Part shown: positions 17,872-27,124 of the stretch, piece by piece
Layout of the letters: the number at the start of each line of letters is the position of its first letter
Position numbering within the stretch: position 1 is the stretch's first letter
From: Adhaeribacter rhizoryzae
Lineage (GTDB): Bacteria > Bacteroidota > Bacteroidia > Cytophagales > Hymenobacteraceae
Assembly (NCBI RefSeq): GCF_008629685.1
Contig: NZ_VWSF01000001.1
Coordinates: 124,001 to 188,000, forward strand
Reading direction: 5' to 3'
DNA: 64,000 nucleotides
Program-made: the position numbers and the translations under genes
The notes under the pieces: model-generated
Told to the model about the DNA's origin: nothing
The model's database searches: none
What the model saw: the letters and a program-made list of their open reading frames with translations, nothing else

Positions 17872-18933
17872 TTATAATTCGATTGTTCGTTTTTCTGCGT
17901 TGCTTTGAATAGCCGCTTCAATGATTTGAATGCCCAGCATGGCTTCCTCTGGTTTAACGGCCAGCTCTTTTCCTTCGCGGATGGCTGCGTAAATGCTGTT
18001 GTAATATTGCGAATAGTTGCCCGGCAAAGTTTCGATGGTGCCCTGGAAATGCAGGCCGTTTAGTTGGGTATTGAGAAGCCCCCAGGTACTTTTGTCTTCC
18101 ATGCCCCAGTTAGGTTCGGTGGGCAACTTACCGGCTTTCAGGGCGTCTTCCTGTGGGTCGAGGCCGTATTTTAAAAAAGTGCCTTCGGTGCCGTGCAAAA
18201 TATAGCGCGGACCAGGTTCGCGAACCAGGTAACTCGATTTTAAGGTAACCCGCAGGTTGAGGGTAGGGTAGAAGAGCGTAATGTGGTAATAATCGTTTAC
18301 CTGGCCGCCCGGCCGCTGAATGCCTAACTCCGCCGAAACCGTAGCGGGTTTACCAAACAGTGCCAGCGCCTGGTCTATCATGTGCGAGCCCAAATTATAC
18401 AATATGCCGGAACCCGGACCAGCTTCTTCCTTCCAGGTATTCGCCTCAATGTAATTCCGGTAACGGTCGTAGTGCGCTTCGTAATCTACCAACTTGCCCA
18501 GCAAATTTTGCTTTACTACCTGCTGCACCGTTAAACAATCGCCGTCCCAGCGCCGGTTCTGAAACACGCTTAACATCCGGTTATTGGCCTTGGCAATATT
18601 TATTAGGGTTTGAGCATCCTGGCTCGTAACCGTAAAAGGTTTTTCCAGGATTACGTGCTTGCCGGCTTCTAAAGCTTGTTGCGCCATGCTCAAATGCAGC
18701 GCATTAGGCGTATTTATTACCAATAATTCTAGCAAATTATCTTGCAGAAGTTCCTCAAAAGTTTTAACTACTTTAACCTCCGGATACCGCTCCTGCGATT
18801 TATTAGCCGAGCGTTCCAGTACAGTTTGCAATTTAAAACCTGGGTGGCTCGAAACCAGCGGAGCATGAAAAACTAATCCGGACATGCCATAAGAGGACAG
18901 GCCAACGGTAATGGGGGCAGCAGTTTCGTTCAC
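17872..18933 (-). CDS. Cytosolic Gfo/Idh/MocA family oxidoreductase
   Basis: 353 residues with no signal peptide, unlike the relative at 11309. The Rossmann start is VGLSSYGMSG, followed by LLVINTPNALH and VILEKPFTV with the EKP motif. NLGSHMIDQALALFG supplies the conserved His and Asp of the second domain. This matches the group of dehydrogenases with a GMSG loop found widely in bacteria and used on inositol- or sugar-type substrates. It diverges from the fucosidase gene across a 165-base spacer, so the two may share control. Confidence 0.9.
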   Translation of the reverse strand: MNETAAPITVGLSSYGMSGLVFHAPLVSSHPGFKLQTVLERSANKSQERYPEVKVVKTFEELLQDNLLELLVINTPNALHLSMAQQALEAGKHVILEKPFTVTSQDAQTLINIAKANNRMLSVFQNRRWDGDCLTVQQVVKQNLLGKLVDYEAHYDRYRNYIEANTWKEEAGPGSGILYNLGSHMIDQALALFGKPATVSAELGIQRPGGQVNDYYHITLFYPTLNLRVTLKSSYLVREPGPRYILHGTEGTFLKYGLDPQEDALKAGKLPTEPNWGMEDKSTWGLLNTQLNGLHFQGTIETLPGNYSQYYNSIYAAIREGKELAVKPEEAMLGIQIIEAAIQSNAEKRTIEL

Positions 18934-19098
18934 AGGCGAAAGGTTTTTAATTCAACGGCTAAAAATAAAGAAGTCTTTTCTATTTTTACAGAATAAAATA
19001 TTTGCAGCCTGGTAGTTTACCTGATTTTAGTAAATGCATTTGGTTCTTACACCCAGGAGTTTTGCTTATATTTAAATAGATTTACCTTATCAATCCTC

Positions 19099-20457
19099 AT
19101 GTTAAGATTTACTTTAATATTATGCTTGGCGGTATGTCAGGTATTTTTAGCGGTTGCCCAATCGCTGCCCAAACCCACCCCGCGCCAACTAGCCTGGCAA
19201 CAACTCGAAACCACGGCCTTTCTGCATTTTACCGTAAATACCTATACCGATAAAGAGTGGGGCGATGGCACCGAAAGCCCGCAAATATTTAATCCGGTAA
19301 ATTTTGATGCAAATAAAATAGTGGCAACGCTGAAAGAAACCGGTTTTAAAATGGTGATTATTACGGCGAAGCACCACGACGGCTTTTGCTTGTGGCCTTC
19401 TAAAGTAACCAAACACTCGGTAGCCAGCAGTCCCTGGAAAAACGGTAAAGGCGATGTGGTAAAAGAAATTGCCGAGGCCTGCAAAAAACAAGGCGTAAAG
19501 TTTGGGTTTTATTTATCGCCCTGGGATCAGCACGAGCCTACTTACGGCACCGCCAAATACAACGATTTTTACAAAACCCAATTACGCGAACTCCTAACGA
19601 ATTACGGCGAGGTATCGGAAGTTTGGTTTGATGGTGCCAAAGGCAAAAATGCGAAAAACATGGAATACGATTTTAACGGCTACTGGGCTTTGGTGCGCCA
19701 GCTACAACCGAATGCCGTATTGTTTTCGGATGTGGGGCCGGATGTGCGCTGGGTAGGTAACGAATCGGGAAATGCCGGCGAAACTTGCTGGTCTACTATT
19801 AATACTACCGGCATGGCCCCCGGCAAAGCCGATCCGAAATATTTAAATACTGGCGACCCGAACGGTAAATTATGGATTCCGGCCGAAACCGATGTTTCTA
19901 TCCGGCCGGGCTGGTTTTACCATGCTGCCGAAGACAGCAAAGTAAAAACCGGTAAGCAATTAGTTAATTTATATTATCAGTCGGTGGGCCGCAACAGTTT
20001 GCTTTTACTAAATATTCCGCCCAACCGCCAAGGGCTTTTAGCTGACGCGGATGTAGCCAGCTTGCGGGAGTTCCGGACTACCCTAAACGAAACGTTTAAA
20101 ACCAACTTATTAACTACCCAAAAAAGCAATAAAAGCCTGACCGATAATAAACTGAATACTTTTGTAACATTGCCCGTAGGCCAGTCTATTGTTTTTAATT
20201 TAGGTAAAGCTACCACTTTCGATCGGGCCATGTTCCAGGAAAATATTGCCGACGGTCAACGCAACGAAACTGCTTTACTCGAATATTGGGATGGCAGCAA
20301 GTGGCAGAAAATAAACGAGTTTACGACCATCGGGTACAAGCGCCTGCTTCGCTTCCCCGAAGTAAAAACCGATAAAATAAGGGTTACCATTATAAAAGCC
20401 AAAGAACCCGTGCAGCTGGCCGAAGTAGGTTTGTTTAAAGCTTCCGCCAAAGAATAA
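19099..20457 (+). CDS. Secreted GH29-type alpha-L-fucosidase
   Basis: 452 residues. A signal peptide ends near residue 21 (VFLAVAQ). The GH29 TIM barrel shows FLHFTVNTYTDKEWGDG, the KHHDGFCLWPS segment (residues 91-101), LSPWDQHEPTYG, and EVWFDGAKG with Asp178 as the expected nucleophile. The C-terminal 100 residues resemble a galactose-binding/F5-F8-type beta sandwich. It would release alpha-linked fucose, or a related sugar, outside the cytosol; members with this N-terminus vary in specificity. It stands between a divergent Gfo/Idh/MocA gene and a perfect terminator hairpin. Confidence 0.9.
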   Translation: MLRFTLILCLAVCQVFLAVAQSLPKPTPRQLAWQQLETTAFLHFTVNTYTDKEWGDGTESPQIFNPVNFDANKIVATLKETGFKMVIITAKHHDGFCLWPSKVTKHSVASSPWKNGKGDVVKEIAEACKKQGVKFGFYLSPWDQHEPTYGTAKYNDFYKTQLRELLTNYGEVSEVWFDGAKGKNAKNMEYDFNGYWALVRQLQPNAVLFSDVGPDVRWVGNESGNAGETCWSTINTTGMAPGKADPKYLNTGDPNGKLWIPAETDVSIRPGWFYHAAEDSKVKTGKQLVNLYYQSVGRNSLLLLNIPPNRQGLLADADVASLREFRTTLNETFKTNLLTTQKSNKSLTDNKLNTFVTLPVGQSIVFNLGKATTFDRAMFQENIADGQRNETALLEYWDGSKWQKINEFTTIGYKRLLRFPEVKTDKIRVTIIKAKEPVQLAEVGLFKASAKE

Positions 20458-20478
20458 TTTTGAATATTTATTACTGAT

Positions 20479-20518
20479 AAAACAGAAACGCCGGGCTCTT
20501 GTCCGGCGTTTCTGTTTT
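20479..20518 (+). terminator. Intrinsic terminator after the fucosidase gene
   Basis: A perfect 16-base stem (AAAACAGAAACGCCGG at 20479-20494, complement at 20503-20518) with an 8-base loop; the 3' arm ends in TTTT. The A/T symmetry could let it act in both directions. Confidence 0.88.
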
Positions 20519-20539
20519 AAGAAGCTGTTGAGCATTATA

Positions 20540-20870
20540 ATAATTTGCTAGTCAGTAGCTCGCAGCTCTTGCATTGCCCGGGTGCTTTAGCCACGGGTTT
20601 AAGAAATATTCCCCTGGCTAAAGTCAGGGGCAATTCAAAGTTAAGCGATTGGAAAAAGGTGTATGTAGTAAATCTTTTTTCTTAGCCTGCATGCTTGTGG
20701 CATATTTTAAAATAATATCTATCTGCTCGCGCCAGCTTGTAGCTGGTGTGTCCTGATGAAAGGAAGTTTTTAACTTCCGGCCAGTTGAAAACTGGCCCTT
20801 ATCAATAGACGCAAGTTACGCTTCGCTAAACTTACGCCAGCAGCACCACTAAAAAGCTTCTAAGTATAAA
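20540..20870. repeat. Cluster of small palindromic intergenic repeats
   Basis: The spacer between the convergent fucosidase and esterase genes is packed with short stems: CCCCTG/CAGGGG at 20611-20630, CCAGC/GCTGG at 20732-20746, GGAAGTT/AACTTCC at 20762-20778 and GGCCAG/CTGGCC just after. These look like REP-type dispersed units and not coding DNA. No ORF is credible here. Confidence 0.65.
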
Positions 20871-20876
20871 TCAGGT

Positions 20877-21809
20877 TTAACCTTTCTGCGGCTGCGACCA
20901 CTCGGCCAGCCAATCCACCAATAAGGTCGTCCAGCTTTTGAGGGCGGGGTTATCCAGGGCCATGCCTACACCGTGGCGACCGTGCGGATAAACGTGCAGG
21001 GCAAACGGTACTTTGTTTTTAGAACAGGCGGCGGCAAAACGCAAACTATTCTCAACGGGTACGCCGGCATCATCGGCGGTATGGAACAGGAAGGCCGGCG
21101 GGTTTTGCGCGGTTACCTGCTGGTCATTGGAGAATTGTTGCAATAATTTTTCGTCGGCATCTTTTCCTAATAAAGCTTCGGCGGAACCTTTGTGGGCAAA
21201 TTCCTGGAAAGAAATAACCGGATAACCCAGAATAACGCGGTCGGGCCGGGCCGAAACCTTGCCGGCTAAATTATCCTGCGGGTCTTTAAATAATTCGGGT
21301 TGGGTAGCTACGGTTGCCGCCAAATGGCCGCCCGCACTAAAGCCCATAATACCAATGCGGGCAGCATCAATATTTAACTCTGTAGCCTGGTTGCGCAGCA
21401 ACCGGATGGCCCGGCAGGCATCGGCGTAAGGCAAGGTGTGCTTCTCCGGCGAAATATGATACGTTAACACGGCGCCTACTATGCCTTGCGCGGCAAATAG
21501 TTCGGCTAAGGGTTGCCCTTCGTGCGGAGCCAGGTTGCGGTAGCCACCGCCGGGACACACCACAATGGCCGCCCGCTTTTGCGTGGTAGTTCCTTCGGGA
21601 ATAAATAATTCCAGCCGCGGCCGGCCAAATTTTTCGTGTACCTGGTTGTTCGGCGATTTATCGGCCCACAGGTTTATGGTTTTGCGCACTACTTTCGGTT
21701 TAGGATTTTGGGTTTCGGGGGCAGCAGTAGCGGGTAGCGAAGCCAGGCCCAGTGCGCCCACCAAAAGTGAACTGTCTTTCAAAAATTGCCGGCGGTTTTT
21801 AGAAGCCAT
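20877..21809 (-). CDS. Tat-exported alpha/beta-hydrolase (acetyl-esterase-like)
   Basis: 310 residues. It starts with a twin-arginine motif (KNRRQFLKDSS) and a hydrophobic run ending ATAA. The alpha/beta-hydrolase domain shows the oxyanion-region CPGGGY, nucleophile Ser158 in GFSAGGH, a likely acid Asp247 in HTADDAGVPV and His279 in PHGRHGVG. This matches periplasmic esterases that remove acetyl groups from xylan or other decorated glycans. The substrate is inferred. It is separated by a spacer from the divergent AT-rich orphan upstream. Confidence 0.9.
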   Translation of the reverse strand: MASKNRRQFLKDSSLLVGALGLASLPATAAPETQNPKPKVVRKTINLWADKSPNNQVHEKFGRPRLELFIPEGTTTQKRAAIVVCPGGGYRNLAPHEGQPLAELFAAQGIVGAVLTYHISPEKHTLPYADACRAIRLLRNQATELNIDAARIGIMGFSAGGHLAATVATQPELFKDPQDNLAGKVSARPDRVILGYPVISFQEFAHKGSAEALLGKDADEKLLQQFSNDQQVTAQNPPAFLFHTADDAGVPVENSLRFAAACSKNKVPFALHVYPHGRHGVGMALDNPALKSWTTLLVDWLAEWSQPQKG

Positions 21810-22043
21810 ATATTTTAGATTAATCGTTAAGTTTCTTCCGGGGCTTAATTTAATTTTTTTTGCTTATTACACCTACTAATTAAGTTTATTACTTACGCTG
21901 CCACAAACCAGGCATATTAAATATTGGCATTGGCTTTTTAAAATATTATTTTTAAGTTAAAGCGATATTATATGCTTGTACCGGAAATTGCCTGCGTTTA
22001 TTAGGAAGTTGGCAGAAATACAACCTTACACCGTCCGAACTTT

Positions 22044-22577
22044 ATGGAAGTATCAAAACTAACGCTTGGACATACTTTTTATGGTGATACAGGAGAGTTG
22101 TCAGGACTCGTTCACGATTATCTTCTTACAAAAAACGACACTTGTTTTTTTGTAGTTGAACTAAAAATTTATGGTAAAAATAAAGTCCGGGAGTTTTCTA
22201 GCTTACAAACAGCCTTAAAATATTCACGTTATCATAATGTAGTTTACAGATTTATAGAGTACACAGACTTAGATGAGAGACGTAGAATTTTAGTTATACA
22301 TAATGTATATTTTAGCAACAAGAATATCGGTTACCAGAATTTTTATGGAATAGGCGGTGATTGGAAGTTGTTTGTGAATGACATGGACGACATTGTTGTA
22401 CAACATATACAATTTCCTAAAACTAATATTACTGTAAGGTTTAGAGAATTTCCACGTGGAAGTGAGTTTTACCTTCACTTAGGTTGTTTAATTTATGTCT
22501 TGACTAATTACAAGCTTGATACAGAGAAGGAAATTAAATCCACTTTCCAACAGATAATAGATTGTGTACTGAAGTAG
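22044..22577 (+). CDS. AT-rich orphan protein of unknown function
   Basis: I do not recognise this gene. It encodes 177 residues, rich in Tyr, Phe, Asn and Lys, with no signal peptide or membrane segment. Notable stretches are FVVELKIYGKNKVREFSS and VQHIQFPKTNITVRFREF. Base composition is clearly more AT-rich than the metabolic genes on both sides, and codon choice differs (many AAA, TTT and AGA), which suggests recent acquisition. About 30 bases before the ATG lies GTTTATTAGGAAGTTGGCA, closely resembling the end of the palindrome before the gene at 45141. It may therefore be a mobile-cassette-type gene. Confidence 0.65.
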   Translation: MEVSKLTLGHTFYGDTGELSGLVHDYLLTKNDTCFFVVELKIYGKNKVREFSSLQTALKYSRYHNVVYRFIEYTDLDERRRILVIHNVYFSNKNIGYQNFYGIGGDWKLFVNDMDDIVVQHIQFPKTNITVRFREFPRGSEFYLHLGCLIYVLTNYKLDTEKEIKSTFQQIIDCVLK

Positions 22578-22869
22578 AGCTACATCCAACAATGGGTTTG
22601 TTAAAGTTGGGCTGGACGAGTTAAATTTAAACTGTAAAACATTAATTAAAGTGTCAAATGAATGAAGCTGTAATTTTTAAATATCTAACCTTCAAAAGTC
22701 AGAAAACATTAATCTTAATCTTAATAAAAAGGCTAGTTGCAGAAATAATATTTTAATACAGCATATTTTTTAGCATAAGTTAATTTAGGAAGACTACTAT
22801 TTAGCTTACCATGCAATATTTTTAAACCTAAATCTAAAATATTCACCACAAATATTCCCTCATTAAATA

Positions 22870-23832
22870 ATGAACGATTCTAACTATTCCCGCCGTCACT
22901 TCCTTACTACTTTGGCTGCTGCCGGCGCGGCTTTGCCTTTTGCCGGTTTGGCGGCTAGTACAACCCCTAAAATTGTGGCGGCTAATAATATTCAAATTTG
23001 TGTATTTTCGAAACACCTGCACTGGTTGCCTTACGCCGAGATGGCGAAAGCCGTTAAAAAAATGGGTTTCGATGGCGTAGATTTGTCGGTTCGGCCCGAT
23101 GGCCACGTGGTGCCGGAGCGGGTAACCGAAGATTTGCCCCGGGCCGTAGATATTATCCGGAAGGCTGGCTTGGAAGTGCCCATGATTACCACCGCCATTA
23201 CTGATCCCGCCGATAAATATACCGAACCAATTGTAAAAGCCGCCAGCAAGGCCGGTATAAAATATTATCGCACCGGCTGGTTAAAATACGATAATAACCT
23301 GGGGGTAATCAAAAGCCTCGAAAAATATAAGCAACAGATTGCAGGTTTGGCCGCCTTAAATCAGAAATATAATATTCACGGGGCTTACCAAAACCATACC
23401 GGCACGGGCGTAGGCGGTCCGGTTTGGGATATCTGGCATTTAATAAAAGATTTGGATCCGAAATATTTTGGCTGCCAGTACGATTTAAAACACGCTACCG
23501 TAGAAGGTGCAAACTCTTGGATTCATGGGTACGATTTAGTGAAGAATCATGTAAAGACGGTTGATATAAAAGACGTGGCTTGGCAGAAGAAAGGTGATAA
23601 GTGGCAAGCCGTAATTGTACCCTTGGGCGAAGGTATGGCCGATTACAAAACATTTTTGGGCTTGCTGCAACGCGATAATTACGCCGGCCCCATGTCTATT
23701 CATTACGAATACCCCTTGGGTGGTGCCGAATCAGGTAAAAAGCAAATATCTGTGGCACCCGAAGTAGTATTTACCGCCATGAAACGCGATTTGGAAACCC
23801 TGCGGGGTATGCTGAAGCAAGCTAATTTATAA
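22870..23832 (+). CDS. Tat-exported sugar isomerase/epimerase-like TIM barrel
   Basis: 320 residues. The Tat motif is YSRRHFLTTLA (residues 6-16), followed by a hydrophobic, Ala-rich stretch. The barrel carries GAYQNHTGTG, CQYDLKHATV, TVDIKDVAWQ and SIHYEYPLGG, which fit the metal-site pattern of the xylose-isomerase-like family, with Gln replacing one usual His in the YQNH segment. The protein should act in the periplasm on a free sugar or keto-sugar. It is 54 bases upstream of the PQQ dehydrogenase gene, so the two likely form an operon. Confidence 0.88.
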   Translation: MNDSNYSRRHFLTTLAAAGAALPFAGLAASTTPKIVAANNIQICVFSKHLHWLPYAEMAKAVKKMGFDGVDLSVRPDGHVVPERVTEDLPRAVDIIRKAGLEVPMITTAITDPADKYTEPIVKAASKAGIKYYRTGWLKYDNNLGVIKSLEKYKQQIAGLAALNQKYNIHGAYQNHTGTGVGGPVWDIWHLIKDLDPKYFGCQYDLKHATVEGANSWIHGYDLVKNHVKTVDIKDVAWQKKGDKWQAVIVPLGEGMADYKTFLGLLQRDNYAGPMSIHYEYPLGGAESGKKQISVAPEVVFTAMKRDLETLRGMLKQANL

Positions 23833-23886
23833 TTTTCTTACTAACTGCATTTCACATTTAGATTAACGCGCTGCAATAGTTTTGTT

Positions 23887-25830
23887 GTGAAAATATTTTC
23901 CGGATTATTTAGTTTAATTGGCTTCAGAAGAATAGGCACTGTCGCGGCTTGGGCTTTGCTGTTGCTGCTATTAGAAGCCTGCACGGTAACTCCAAAAGGA
24001 AATGCCAGGTATGCCGGGCCGGATTGGACCAGTTATGCCGGCGATGATAGCAAAAGTCGCTATTCTACCTTAACCCAGATAAACAAGCAAAACGTTAGTC
24101 AGCTTAAATTAGCCTGGACTTACCGGTCCGGCGATATTTCGGAAAAACCAATTTCTACGATAGAATGCAACCCGTTAGCTATAAACGGGGTGTTGTATGC
24201 TACCACCCCCACGTTGCATTTAGTGGCCCTGGATGCTGCTACCGGCAAAGAATTATGGCGTTTTAAGCCGTTACCCGATGCTTTATTAAAAGAACTGCGC
24301 GAGAAAGAAAAAATAAATATTCAGCCGGGGTATAATTATTGGGTGAACCGGGGCGTAACGTATTGGGCAAAAGGCAAGGATAAACGGATTTATTACAGCG
24401 CCGGAATTTATTTGTTTTGTGTAGATGCCCGCACCGGCCAATTATTAACCAATTTCGGCGACCAGGGCCGTATTGATTTAAGGCAGGGCTTGGACCGGGA
24501 TATTACCGGTATGCATTACAACAGCACCACACCGGGCGTTATTTACCAAAACCACTTAATTATGGGTTCCACGGTAGGCGAGGGGCCGGATGCCGCAGCC
24601 CCCGGTTTTGTACGCGCTTTCGATATTCATACGGGTAAACTAAACTGGGTTTTTCGTACTATTCCGCGCGCCGGCGAATTTGGGGCCGAAACCTGGGAAA
24701 ATAATTCCTGGAAAATTGCCGGCGGGGTAAATGCCTGGGGCGGCATGAGCCTGGACCAGCAGCGCGGTATGGTGTTTTTAGCGACCGGTTCACCGGCCTG
24801 GGATTTTTACGGTGCCGACCGGCCCGGTCAGAATTTATTTGGCAACTGTGTTATTGCATTAAATGCCGCTACTGGCGAGCGCATCTGGCATTACCAAATT
24901 ATTCACCACGACATCTGGGATAAAGATTTGCCCTGCCCACCCAACTTAGTTACCGTTACGCACAACGGCCGCAAAATAGATGCAGTGGCCCAGGTAGCTA
25001 AAACTGGCTACGTATATGTATTTAACCGCAGCACCGGCGAGCCGCTTTTCCCGATTGAAGAAGTACCCGTACCGGCTTCGGAAGTTCCCGGCGAAAAAGC
25101 CTGGCCTACGCAACCCATTCCTATTAAACCAGCGCCTTTTGCCCGGCAAGGCCTCACCGAAAAAGATTTAACCCAGTTAAACCCCGAAGCGCAGCAATAT
25201 GCCCGGGAGGTATTTCGGAAATCAACCAGCGGCGGGCAATTTACACCCATTAGTTCGCAGGGCACTTTAATCATGCCGGGGCTATTGGGCGGGGCTAACT
25301 GGAGCGGTGCGTCCTTCGATCCGGAAACGAGCTATTTGTATATAAATGCGAATGAATTGCCTAGCCTTATTACCTTAGCGCCAAACGAGAAGGTCAAACC
25401 TTACTCTTACCGCCATACCGGTTATAACCGTTTCTGGGACCCGGCGGGCTACCCGGCTATTACGCCACCTTGGGGCACGCTTACGGCCATTAACCTGAAT
25501 ACCGGCGACTTTGCCTGGCAGGTTCCCTTAGGCGAATTTGATGAACTAACGAAAAAAGGCATTCCGCCCACCGGCGCGCCTAATTTGGGGGGCACCCTCG
25601 TAACCAAAGGCGGTCTGGTATTTATTGCCTCTACCAAAGACGAAAAATTTCGGGCGTTTGATAAAGCTACTGGTAAAGTTTTGTGGGAAGTAACTTTGCC
25701 CGCCGGCGGCTATGCCTCACCGAGTACCTACGAAGTAAACGGCAAACAATACGTGGTAATAGCCGCCGGTGGCGGCGGTAAAATGGCTACTAAACCCGGC
25801 GATTATTACCTGGCCTTTGCCTTGCCTTAA
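23887..25830 (+). CDS. PQQ-dependent quinoprotein dehydrogenase lipoprotein
   Basis: 647 residues starting at GTG 23887. A hydrophobic leader ends in LLLEAC, with Cys32 as the likely lipidated residue. The eight-bladed PQQ propeller is shown by DWTSYAGDDSKSRYSTL, repeated ALDAATGKELWRF-type blade motifs, and PNLGGTLVTKGGLVFIAS near the end. It would oxidise an aldose (glucose-type) or alcohol on the periplasmic side and pass electrons to quinone or cytochrome c. No fused cytochrome c domain is visible. PQQ synthesis genes are not in the window. It follows an exported sugar isomerase. Confidence 0.93.
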   Translation: MKIFSGLFSLIGFRRIGTVAAWALLLLLLEACTVTPKGNARYAGPDWTSYAGDDSKSRYSTLTQINKQNVSQLKLAWTYRSGDISEKPISTIECNPLAINGVLYATTPTLHLVALDAATGKELWRFKPLPDALLKELREKEKINIQPGYNYWVNRGVTYWAKGKDKRIYYSAGIYLFCVDARTGQLLTNFGDQGRIDLRQGLDRDITGMHYNSTTPGVIYQNHLIMGSTVGEGPDAAAPGFVRAFDIHTGKLNWVFRTIPRAGEFGAETWENNSWKIAGGVNAWGGMSLDQQRGMVFLATGSPAWDFYGADRPGQNLFGNCVIALNAATGERIWHYQIIHHDIWDKDLPCPPNLVTVTHNGRKIDAVAQVAKTGYVYVFNRSTGEPLFPIEEVPVPASEVPGEKAWPTQPIPIKPAPFARQGLTEKDLTQLNPEAQQYAREVFRKSTSGGQFTPISSQGTLIMPGLLGGANWSGASFDPETSYLYINANELPSLITLAPNEKVKPYSYRHTGYNRFWDPAGYPAITPPWGTLTAINLNTGDFAWQVPLGEFDELTKKGIPPTGAPNLGGTLVTKGGLVFIASTKDEKFRAFDKATGKVLWEVTLPAGGYASPSTYEVNGKQYVVIAAGGGGKMATKPGDYYLAFALP

Positions 25831-25922
25831 TATTATTGCCTTAAAAGTAATTGAAAGCTTAGAAATGCTAGTCTGGATGGGGACTTCAAAGTTTGAGATA
25901 TAGCCTTTATATATTATTGGGG

Positions 25923-25972
25923 TAAACATAAAGAAGCCGCCGGTTCATGAACCGGCGGCTTCTTTATGTTTA
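25923..25972. terminator. Bidirectional terminator, perfect 50-base palindrome
   Basis: A perfect palindrome of two 25-base halves sits between the convergent PQQ dehydrogenase gene and the minus-strand lipoprotein gene. The GC-rich centre (GAAGCCGCCGGTTCA) and A/T-rich flanks give a stem with a T-rich tail on each strand. Confidence 0.92.
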
Positions 25973-26011
25973 AAACTATTTTTAGGAGTTACAATCTTAA
26001 AAGATAGCTAT

Positions 26012-27124
26012 TTAATCGCAGTGGCCCGGACCAGTAACGCCATTGTTGTAAGCGTCTAATATTCCCGCCCATTGTGTTAATTGGTCTTTGCTGACTGCCG
26101 TTTGAGTTGGCATATTATTCTTAAAGAAGTTTGTTGCATTATTGTAGGCGGTCATGACGGAAGTCGGCATGGAGGCTCCACTTTTCAGGTTAAGGGTAGC
26201 TGCTACATATTGGTGCGCTAATATATAATAAGCATTACCCCTTGGCTGTACATCAAAAATAGAAAGATAGGTTTCACTACTACTGAAAAACTGCGTTGTA
26301 GCTAAATTGCCCCAATTAGGATCAGCCTTTTTAGAGCCGGGAGCGTGGTTTTTCCAGTAGCCTTGGGTTTTGGTGCAGCCGGTTTCCGGAATTTCCCGGT
26401 CGAAATTAATATTATCGATAGCGCCGGACCCGTTTACCGAGGTAGTTCCCAAATGCACTTCCATTCTGGCTACGCCGGGGGTGTTTTTTAAATCAACCAC
26501 TTGGGAACTGGCATTGCCAGCGTTAGGTACCGGAATGTTGGTGCCTATTTGCATATTGCTGGCATTAAATAATTTAATAAAAGTGCCATCTTCTTCGTTA
26601 TCTAAAAATACCAGGTTTTTCAAAGTAACTGTTCCCAGCGAAGAAAAGTCGACGTACATAACGCCACCCCAGGCCCAATCGTCAGGCACATCGTAGCGGC
26701 TGTTATGGTTTATGATTAAAGCATTTCCTGTATTAGATGCTGCATCTAAATCGCCGTCGTCGCTTATTCTACTGCCCCCCGGAATAGAGGCATCAGGCAC
26801 CGAAACCGGTTTATTGTTGGTATTAAAAAGATTAGCCCGGTTTTCAGCTGAATATTCACCAGGGTTTGCAGGAGACCAGTTAGGAACAAATGATCGCTGA
26901 ATTCCTCTAATGCCAATGATAGCGCCTCCGTCGGAGGTGGCAGCGGTTACAAAATTACTTACCCGGGTAACGCCATAGTCGAAACTAAGCATGTCGCTGG
27001 TCATGGCTTTTTCCGACGACGAAATTTTATCAAGTTCTTTTATGCTTTGTTCCTCAGGACTACAAGCATAAAATAATGAAACAGCGGCTGCTAAAAAGCA
27101 GGATTTAAACAGATTTGCCTTCAT
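26012..27124 (-). CDS. Surface lipoprotein with TQGYWKNH C-terminal domain
   Basis: 370 residues. The leader MKANLFKSCFLAAAVSLFYAC gives a lipoprotein Cys21 followed by SPEEQ. The middle (about 45-245) is a beta-rich module ending GAIDNINFD. The C-terminal domain (about 253-370) begins CTKTQGYWKNHAPGSKK and continues YYILAHQYVAATLNL. I do not know a function. The TQGYWKNH motif recurs in secreted proteins of several phyla. It is a paralog of the next minus-strand gene, with one copy of the middle module instead of two. Possible roles are adhesion or matrix structure, which is inference. Confidence 0.75.
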   Translation of the reverse strand: MKANLFKSCFLAAAVSLFYACSPEEQSIKELDKISSSEKAMTSDMLSFDYGVTRVSNFVTAATSDGGAIIGIRGIQRSFVPNWSPANPGEYSAENRANLFNTNNKPVSVPDASIPGGSRISDDGDLDAASNTGNALIINHNSRYDVPDDWAWGGVMYVDFSSLGTVTLKNLVFLDNEEDGTFIKLFNASNMQIGTNIPVPNAGNASSQVVDLKNTPGVARMEVHLGTTSVNGSGAIDNINFDREIPETGCTKTQGYWKNHAPGSKKADPNWGNLATTQFFSSSETYLSIFDVQPRGNAYYILAHQYVAATLNLKSGASMPTSVMTAYNNATNFFKNNMPTQTAVSKDQLTQWAGILDAYNNGVTGPGHCD

